From: Isoperla grammatica
Lineage: Eukaryota; Arthropoda; Insecta; Plecoptera; Perlodidae
DNA length: 64,000 bases
Direction: 5' to 3'
Assembly: GCA_945910005.1 (NCBI GenBank)
Contig: OX246745.1
Span: 12,761,706 to 12,825,705 of the forward strand
Shown here: in pieces, positions 36,180 through 46,000 of the stretch
Layout of the letters: each line of letters begins with the position of its first letter
Position numbering within the stretch: position 1 is the first letter of the stretch
Notes under the pieces: model-generated
Database searches by the model: none
What the model saw: the letters and a program-made list of their open reading frames with translations, nothing else
Told to the model about the DNA's origin: nothing
Program-made: the position numbers and the translations under genes

Positions 36180-37985
36180 TACTATCATCCTTTGAATGTA
36201 TCCTATTTTATCCTCAAAACTCATATGTAGCACACCAGCAAATTGGCAACCTAACTTAGTTCATAATTAAGTTTAGGTCTGTCATCATATTTGTGCAATG
36301 TGGGGTTAGTTAACACTATAAAATTTATCTTTAACTAAGTTGATGACAAGAAATACATTACAATAAATCGACAGCAATTATGTTTTCACATTCAAGTGTA
36401 TAATTTAGGATCGAGTGTCGACCCACTCGACACAAATGATTAAATCTCTATCTGCAGAAAACAGTTGGTACATAAGTATGCAATAATTAGACCCTATCAG
36501 GTATTGACTTGGAAGTCTTTGTTCAAGGAAGAGAACACTTAAATCATAAAATGGCTATATATCGATAACAGAATAAGTATTATCTACATTATGGAAGCAT
36601 TATGAAAACTTGACACAAGCTGTTTGAAAATTTAAATTATCATAAAAAAAACACATTTAATTCCTATACCATTAGCTTGTAAGCTTAACAATGATATGTA
36701 TTGCAAAATGAGTTCGTAATATGAATGACATTAAGAATCGATTCCAAATTTAAAGAATTATTCCCTCCCAATTGTTGTACAGCAATGTAAATACACACAT
36801 AGATGCACAACCCTAACTGTAACCATATTTGATTATTATGTATTTACTATAAATTAATTAACCATGTGAAAAACTTCAAGTTGGATAATGGCTACGTGTG
36901 CTTGTAAATTAATAAAAGCTACCTGTTACAAACAACATTTGTTTGTTTCATTTTAGTTACGAATAGATTCCTATGCAGCATTAATCGATTCCAAACTTTG
37001 GAATCAATCTCATCCTTACTTCTTACGTAGCTTTTTATTACCTTAGGCCTATATAAAATGTACATAGAAAAATAAAATGCATTTTCAGCCTAATTAAACT
37101 TTGTTAACTGTATATTGATTACAGTGGATATATGTTTACATAATATTATCTTAAGTGGGAAGTACATATTGGAGACTTGGTAACATAACATTGTTGATGG
37201 TATTTAAAACTAAGCATTCACAGTAAGTTTTGCCATTTGCAACATGTGGGGTAATCAAATCTAGCATTGCTCCTACTAATTAAAAAATTTATAATTGGCA
37301 GCACTGTAAATAATCGTATGAATAGAACAATTATATCTACAGTATAAAGTTGTGTATCAATTGCTAATACATAGTATAAAATTAAGACATTCTTCTCGTA
37401 TGTCTTTATAACATACCTACCACTTCAAGTGTATTACATAAGGTTGGCCATTTACAAAAGAATATAACCAAGCAGGAGAATGCTTTATGTAGGGAAGTGC
37501 ATAAAATATTGCACAAAATTGGACTGAATACTTTTAGCCCACATTTCTACTACTTATCTTGATAGGCTCTTATGATTGTGGCTACTTTAGGCAACCAAAG
37601 TAGCTACTAAACAGTTGATTTATCTAATATTCATAGAATTCAATTATAGACCTGACTGAAGTACTTGGACATCAATTTTATTCATCAGAACATTATGTAA
37701 ATATATATTATGAGACTTCATCTAACTGAAAATGTAGGGCAAATATTGTATACCTTTCCGAACAACCATGGAATCACACTAGTTGACCAATCGGCAATTA
37801 ATTAGTTATTTGAGAAGTTTACTATACTTTCTGGTCCATGTAGGACTGGACTATGGACTATGATGAATCAAGTCGCATTCAGACTCGTTTCCCAAAATTA
37901 TATTTGTTGTATTGTGATTTCATGTCCTTGATTTACACGTGCCAAGAGAGTATTAATCCAACTACCGAGTCGTTCGCAGGTTTAA

Positions 37986-38307
37986 CCAGTTCCGTGGTCA
38001 TGACGAGATATTCCGTCACGCCAGTTATCTCACAGTAGCGCCTTGGACGTAAAATCTCGTCATAAGTATTTTGAAATCGCTCCCACAGTGGCCGTGACGA
38101 GTCTCGCTTTAAAATTTTCCCGCACTCTCTGCAAAGAAGTTAGTTTAATCTTTTTCCGCTAGATAGAACTACATGTATTGAAATGCTGGTCAGCAACACG
38201 TGTTTGTAGAAAAGGAGGTCTTACGACCGACCGACCGCAAGTAGCGTGGGGAAATAAGTCACCACTACGCGCACGGCAAGCGCGAGGGAAAGTCCCCACT
38301 GAACTGG
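37986..38307. mobile_element. TTAA-flanked (piggyBac-like) MITE
   Basis: The left terminus CCAGTTCCGTGG and the inverse of the right terminus, CCAGTTCAGTGGGG, are flanked by TTAA at 37,982-37,985 and 38,308-38,311. No coding capacity. Confidence 0.75.
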
Positions 38308-38311
38308 TTAA

Positions 38312-39977
38312 TAATGTTTAATAGAAGAGAAAATGTATCAATCAAAATTAAAGTCAAGTTAGGTAATGAAGATTTCTTTTAAGCAAAATTATCATGAACA
38401 AATATTCTCAATCAGCTGGTGTCTAGCCCTACTTTAAAAGAGATATTCCATTCCAGCCCAAGTAGGCATTACACCATTGAGTGAGGAATATAGGAATATA
38501 CACATGTAACCTCAAAATGAAATTTCCCTCTAAACAAATTCCATAAGTGTCCCTAGAATGTCAAGTCAACAACCTACCTTGGTGTCATAAAAGGTTATCC
38601 ATTAAGTGCTTTTAGTATAGGCCTACATCCACAAAGCTAAATCATTTTAAGGAGAGAATGTGAGCACTTTGCCTTGTACTCAGTCCTCAACTTAACAATA
38701 ATTCCTTTTGAAATACTACAGTAAGTTTGCTTCATCCCCATAATATGTATTTAAATGAGATGAATATTGGAACACTTATTTTAATGCACATTAGTATATC
38801 TGTCACTTTGGATAAATATGACACAAAAGTTTGGTGTTTTAACTATTCGGTGAAATTGAATTTTGAACTACGTATTGGGCTGCTAGGAATACGTAAGATA
38901 TAAAATAAATGATTTCGTTTGAAGAAGTCAATGGTGATGAAAAAATTAAGCACTGAACAGAAAGCACAGGATACAAAAAACTTTGACCATGGTAACTGAC
39001 CACTAGTTAAAACTTGTGATGCCAGAATGTATCTTTTTTTGAGACTTCGGTTTAATGGGAATTCTATCTTTTTGAGACACTACCGAAAGATATTTTTTGA
39101 TTACAAAATTATGACAGCATTTAATGAGACAAGATAACTTAATTTCACATAATAGCTTATTATAATTAAGCAGAACAAATTTGAAAACGTTACATTTACT
39201 GCCAGCCTGGTTTGTAACTGGATATTTAATGCTGCCACCGCCCACCGGCAACATGAAATCTGGCTAAGGAAGCACTTATAATAATTTCTAAAACAAATAT
39301 AAAATCTAATAATAAAAGAGCAACCCACATATTACAATGTTATACACGTGCTTTAGTGCAATGTAAAAGAATAAGGGTCCTGAACAAGGATATAAGCCAA
39401 TACTATCTCATGTAAGTTTTCAATCTTTTTTTGGTTCAGTGCTTCACTATCTTAATTCTTAATAGCGTAATACGGTAATACCGTATGTATAATTAAAAAG
39501 TTCAAAGTATAATTTTTGCATTATATATCTTAAAATACTACTTACTACATCCTGACCTGAGTTGGCACAAAGTTGGCCGAAACGCAAATGTTATACATTA
39601 CTACTGAGGCATAGCTCTCCATGGTAAGCTATTGTTGTTCTTTATCCCACAACATCTCTCCCCCACGTAAGCATTAAATATGTAGGATATATGGGTTATA
39701 AAGGTTCTAAAACATAACAAATAAGGCATAGGAGATATGCATAATCAAAATGTCTGACACCACTTCTTAAACATGGCCAAAAATAAACAAAAATAATTAT
39801 TAAAACTCGACTCTTAATAGCATGTCCACGTTTGTTTAGAAAGGTAAACAAATAAGCGCAACCAAAACCCAACAAAATAAGTAACACAAACTGCTTGAAG
39901 CCATATTTGTAGGCTACATCTCTAAAAAATGTTAAAACCAGTTGTTGGCAACAGATCACACTGCACTACACCACTCA
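38312..39977. other. Intergenic sequence, no gene seen
   Basis: AT-rich; no splice-flanked coding frame or recognisable element. Confidence 0.4.
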
Positions 39978-39985
39978 CATATATA

Positions 39986-40712
39986 CAGTGGCGTGCGGTG
40001 AGGTATGTAGGAGAGGAAGCAATAAATTACAAAATTTTATTTGGCAAACTTGTGCGAAAGGGACTGGGGTATCACCCCCGTCAGAGGTCTTCAGTTTTAG
40101 TTTTAGGTCACATATTTCCGGTGTAGCCGTACCAACTTCAAATTCTTCAATTATTGTTTTTTAATTGATCGCATATCAAATGGCGTTTTACACAAATTTG
40201 CGACAATTACCTACATTATACAACGATCTAGAGAACTTACACGGCACGCGCTTATGTATTACGGTTGATTTCCTTCTCTCTCTTCAATGACTGCTCTGTC
40301 CTTTTCTATGTTTTTTTTGTCGCGGTCAGACCCGACCCTCCGACGCACTGCTTTTCGTCCCATTTAAAAACTGCGTATATACTCCGACTCGTCTTATGTT
40401 AACTTGAAGGCTACTGGTATTTCTTACGGCCGAGAATCCAAGGAGAACGCACTGCTTCTATGGTCTGTTAGCTGTTACGCTAATGTGTAGCACGACAGAA
40501 AATCATCATTGAACCTTGTTTATTTAGGGGAACTGCAGGTAGAGCAGAATATATCAATTATAAATGAAATTTGGGAACATGATGTTGACAAATGAGTGAA
40601 TTCTAAATGGGAATAAATTATAAGCACTTAGAAAAAATGATATTTTGGTGGCAGTAGTAAGGATGTTAGGGGAAGCATTGCTTCCCTTGCTTCCCCTCAC
40701 CGCACGCCACTG
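39986..40712. mobile_element. hAT-like MITE with perfect 8-bp target duplication
   Basis: Begins CAGTGGCGTGCGGTGAGG and ends CCTCACCGCACGCCACTG, flanked by CATATATA at 39,978-39,985 and 40,713-40,720. 727 bp, no transposase. Third member of the CAGTGGCGT group in this window. Confidence 0.93.
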
Positions 40713-40856
40713 CATATATACGTATACATATGAGGTAAAAGGAAAGAAATGGAAGCACTACCAGCCATCGTATCAACATTTCCAATTAGAGGGATAGGCC
40801 TATCATACAGGTAATTTTGTATATATGCACAACCAATTCAATTAGCCTACTAAATT

Positions 40857-40998
40857 CGTCGTACGACTACTGTACTTCGGGAGTGCTTGTAGGCAACCAG
40901 TGAACGATATTTGCGGGGGCTTGTCTTGGGCGGTACGCTGGTTGGCTACGAGTTCCTCGCCTGTGACGAAAGCACTCCCGAAGTAGCCGCACGACGAC
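40857..40998. mobile_element. 142-bp inverted-repeat MITE
   Basis: CTTCGGGAGTGCTT on the left matches AAAGCACTCCCGAAG on the right, with outer CGTCGT/ACGACG arms. No clear target duplication. Confidence 0.6.
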
Positions 40999-41672
40999 TG
41001 TAGATACACTATGCTTTGTGCTGCATTGCTATTTATACATCTCCCTGGGCATTCAAGATCTGTATCAGTAATTTGAATTCCTGGACCTTAAGGTGCAAAA
41101 CCTTTGACTTGTTTCGTTGTTAATAACTTAACTAAACTTATGTTCGCCTGTATCAAAGATACTACCGGTAATAGAACAAAATTAATAAATAACATAGGGC
41201 CTATGGTAGTAAAAAAAATTGATACTTTCTACATACAATACGCAGTACTCTATGAAGTCATATAGGACACTCTTCCATGGGTAAAATTCTATAGAACAAG
41301 ATGACTCTATTTATAAACTTTAGCAGTGTGCAGGTCAACCAAAATCAGGGCCAGCTTGGGCTTTATATGAGAACCCGAAAATTGTGTCGGGCTCAGGCTT
41401 CTACCCATCCAAGATGCTGCACTTATGTTTGGTGCTTAAAAACAACTGAACACGCTTTGTGTTTATGTCAATAGTTTACCGGTGCCTTCGCAAAAGAAAC
41501 GAAATGAATATTGTCGAAAACGTAAATTTGTATGAGTAGGAGAGCAATGTCTGATTTAAGACCCAACTCTCTTTGAAGAAAGAGACGGTACAGGTTTAGT
41601 TATTGTTTTGGGCCTGTCAAATCTTTTCTATATACTTATATGTAATGCACAAAACAAAGACTGTCTTGAACC

Positions 41673-41708
<36 letters not shown>

Positions 41709-42257
41709 TCATCATACATTTCTGAGCTTTTGTTTTAGCCGGAGGGCAAGCAGACTCCAAATTTTGAGCCTAACCTGTAGCCTACAAATAATCAACAGTG
41801 CATTGTACATGATAACTTCAGTTATAAACGTAAACAAGGCCTATACAAAGAAATTATGTCTAATACAAGGCATTTTCTCTTCAAAATATCTTATCGTAGA
41901 TAGTAATTTTAACGTCACGTAAAACTATCGTAGCAAAGACTAGCCCATTGATAATTAACTCGTTGTCCATTAAACTCCAGTGAATTCGTTGTCATTTAAA
42001 CCGACTGTGTGTGCTACATACTGTTAAAACACCACACACGCAATTATTATTGAAGGGTTCCTTTGCACAGAAATAACGTTCCAAATGCTCTCTTGAAGCA
42101 ACTGCCAGCATTGATATGGCATTGCATTTTTGTTGACTCATGAGTTATGAACATCTCAACAATTACAGCTTATGTGTCACAGTCGCTTGTCTCCCTCACA
42201 AAACACTTTTCTCTTGCTGTCAGCATCCCGTTTGATTATTCTTGTAGTTGCACTCGC

Positions 42258-42310
<53 letters not shown>

Positions 42311-43018
42311 AAGGGTGCAATAGTGAACAGTACAACACTCCATCCTCGTTTCCTCAAGATCTGCAAGTCAGTGCCAGATACTAACGGATGAAAACTCGCA
42401 GATCTCAAAGTAAAAAAAAGAGGCATATCTTTGATTCTTTACTCAAGCATTGGACTAACAGTTCACTGTTGTATATACAGCCTTGATTTATATTTTGGCG
42501 AGTGTACCAGTATTATAATAATTTAGAAGCGATGTATTTTTTAGAAGAGCAAGACTCAAAATCAAGTTCATTTCTATAATGTGTTTTACTTAAAAAACTA
42601 ATAACATATTGCATGACGGAAATACGAGCACAACTCACCAATGCTGTGCAAGCCATAAACTGCACTATTACGATTCGAGTATTTTTGTTCAAAGCCTGAG
42701 CCTGATTTAATGCCATCAACGCAGGCACGAGTTTTGAAAGTAATGCCCGCACACTACTAAAATTATATTTTAATTGGAAACAACTGAAATAAATAATTAA
42801 AGTACAGTATATGCTACAATAGCAAGATTGTTTAGGAAACTTGTACGTAAAAACTGCATAAAATAAGATGGCTCCATTGACCATTTGAAAATGTTTTATA
42901 TTTGAAATAGAACCAACCTAAATAAATTAGACAAAAATCACATAAGAAGAAGAAACAGAAATGTATTTTTATTCTTTAAACTTACGTAGCCTAACTGAAC
43001 ACTGAGCTGATCTACACA
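40999..43018. other. Region downstream of the NRF1-like gene, no gene seen
   Basis: Contains an ATT microsatellite (about 41,677-41,706) and a TA microsatellite (about 42,261-42,307). The part near 43.0 kb may be 3' untranslated region. A minus-strand frame at 42.5-42.9 kb has no domain. Confidence 0.4.
42261..42307. repeat. (TA)n microsatellite
   Basis: About 47 bases of TA dinucleotide repeat. Confidence 0.95.
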
Positions 43019-43090
43019 TCAAACTGCAGTGGAATACTTCCTTCCGTCATGATTAGCTTGATTAGATGAGATGAACTGCGGATACCATTC
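43019..43090 (-). CDS. NRF1-like gene, terminal coding exon
   Basis: The acceptor TTTTCAG ends at 43,091. Encodes EWYPQFISSNQANHDGRKY and a stop TGA at 43,021-43,019, 24 codons, in phase with the sixth exon. Confidence 0.7.
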   Translation of the reverse strand, partial: EWYPQFISSNQANHDGRKYSTAV

Positions 43091-46000
43091 CTGAAAACAA
43101 TATACACTCGTATTACATTCAAACTACAATGTGGTAATGGAAATTACAACAGCCTTGCCTCAAAAGGTTAATAGAAGTTAGGCCTATCCTCCCCCATAAA
43201 AAAAAATAAATAAATAAAAAAAAAAAATAAAACACACAATAAAAGAGAGAGGTTAGCATTTAGAGTATGGAAAACTTGAACTGAGGGTGCGTTCCAACTT
43301 GATTTTTCGCCTGCTAACCACTAATCACTAACCACTACCTGCTACACACTAAACGCTAACAGCTTTGGGCACGCCACCTAGTATGCTAATACAAAGTTTA
43401 TTGTTATTAATCATCTAATGTAAATAAATACGATAATAATACTTCCACTCACTGGTTGGGTATTTTCCTAACCTAAAAGTATCAGCTGTGATGGCTGGTA
43501 TCAACCATTTTGGTTTAGTGGGTCAATTGGTGTCGTAGTGTACACTTTCGGCCACTACCCACTACCCACTAACCACTAGCCAAATAAGGAGCATTGGTCG
43601 CCTGCTTGTGATGTCACTTCCTTTCGATTAGTATAACTAAGCTTAGTCCACTACGAAAAACGTCAAGTTGGAACACACCCTATATATATGATAAGACTTT
43701 CTTACCTTTGATTTAGTGTCATTGGATTCCTTAATTTGGTTCAGTTCTTGCAGCTTACTCTTAGCTTCATTGTGAACTGGAAAATTATTCCGAACTAATT
43801 TTTTCCTTTCTCTTGTCGCTGGAATGATTTCGTTTTCCGATGCAAGACTTTTTCTACCACGTCTCCAACGTTTCCGCGGTGTAATTGGCTTATTTAAATT
43901 ATTAGCAGTAAAACTACTACTTGAGTATTTAATAGGAAGGGGATTTGTAATCATTACACTTTGAAAGTAATTTAATTGGGAAGAACACGAATCTTCTGTT
44001 TTGTGTGAATTTTCATTTACCGAAACTCGTGCAATGTTGGGGGATGGAGTGTTAACTAACGAACTGACACCACAGTCCTCATCGTCACTTGAACACAAGT
44101 CTATCACAGGTATGTCAACTTGTGTAAGACCAACTATTGGTTTCACTTCTTGATCGGAGTCAGACAATGTTTTGGAAGTTGACACACATTTCATATTATG
44201 TTCTTTCACCATCGCATCAATGTCCTTTAGGGAAAGTTTTGGTAACATCACTTTCAGTGGTGGACATTTCTTCAAAAGACGAACAGATCTTTCACTCAAA
44301 CCTAAATGGAATAGAACATGTGAGTAAAATTAGATGAAAATCAACTGCTACTTAGGGTAGACAATCTACAACAGCAACAGCCAATAAATTATCATTTACA
44401 ACTACACACTTCAAAGTTTTTTTTCCCCAAAAGGTATTAAAAACCAGTATTGATCCAAAAATAGTGAAGGTGCCCCCCCCCCCCCCCCCCCCCCCACCCA
44501 GTTAAAATAAAAAAATAAGCTTGAAAATAGAATTATACTCGTGGTCTAAGGTATTCTAAGGATACATCTTAACTTAGTGGGCACGAGTGAATGCGGGGAC
44601 AGGTCCTGGATGGATTGAATGATTGATACTGTTGAATACATCTGGCTGAAATTAAAGTAACTATACCTAACTACACTCATTTAGAAAAGCTCCAAAAGGC
44701 TGCAATGTTTTGAAATTTGTTTAAATGTTGGTTTATTTTTAAAAGTACAAAATAGCTACCACTTCATGATCACTCACATACTTTTTTCAGGTTATCTGTT
44801 GAAAACTATCTCTTTTTAAACTGGCATTAAAATGAGAATTTTGGACGATGAGGGATACACTAGCTTCATAACATAATAACTAGAAAAATAGTTAGGACTT
44901 ACCCATTTCCAATGCTTCGTATCTTGCCAATCGCTGGCGTTTATTGAATGAAAAGTGGTGACTCCAATCTTGAGGAGACTTTTTCTGAGCATTTCTATAA
45001 AGATGAGACCAAGAGACTCGTGGATTTTGTTTCACTGGCAGACAATATCGTTGGACACGGTCTAAATGCGCTTGAGCTACAACATACGTAGCACGAGGCA
45101 TCTTCTTTTGGAGAGATATTCCCAGTGGGGAGGAGAAAGGAACAGTACCACATCGAATGAAGCTTGCATTCCCTTGGCATCTTCGTTTGAACGGCTTGGG
45201 CCGCTGAGGGCTACCAAAGGATCGCCAACATTCAACATCCTCACAGGCACCAAGATTCAAGTAGTTGAGAAACTTGGACTAGAAAAAAAAAAAAAGAAAT
45301 TTAGCTAAGAAACAGTTTAATACTAGGCCTACATAAATTAAAGTTTTACGTATAAAACGGCAAGTGTGCACAATTTTCCAGATAGTGGCAGGTCTAAAAC
45401 TCTAATGCATAGCCAGTAGGAATGCACACAATAATTGATACTAGAGTATCAATTATTGTAATTATATGTTTTGTTATTTTTCCAGTGTATATGTTTTGTT
45501 AAGAGATAGATGGAGGGACCAAATAAAGCAAAGCATCGAAGAAAGAGGGGAATCATGGGATAGGATTAATGAAGAAAGACGCTGGGAAGACAGAAAGAAG
45601 TGGAGAGAATTATTAGAAACGGCAGTTATAGAAGAAAACGAAGAAGATGAGGTGCTGAGCCTGGCTAGCAAGCACTAGAAGATAGCCCGAGAAACTGGTG
45701 ACTTGTCACCCCCCGACCCGACGAATGTTGGATAAGGGTGTTTGATATATATATTTGTTTGACATAGTTTGAAGCTCCAGCCCCTAGTTATGTGACCACT
45801 GCCCAGCATAACAAATATGACCAATTATAAATATTTATGGTATGGGGAGAGGATGAAGAGGAGGTTCAATCTCAAGTTGATATATGGAGTGAGGTGGCAG
45901 AAGAGTATGGGTTGGTGTTTGGAAGTGACAAGAGCGAAGTAATGTTAATGACACGGGACATTGCAAAGAACACCCAAATTGTACTAGGAATAGGAAGACA

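Larger units (their letters stand above)
31620..37980. other. Large AT-rich intergenic region, no gene seen
   Basis: Apart from small MITEs at 32,171 and 36,103, no coding exon, splice-flanked frame or RNA gene is supportable. Open frames at 33.99, 34.47 and 34.74 kb have no domain. It separates DSTYK from the 3' end of the NRF1-like gene. Confidence 0.45.
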
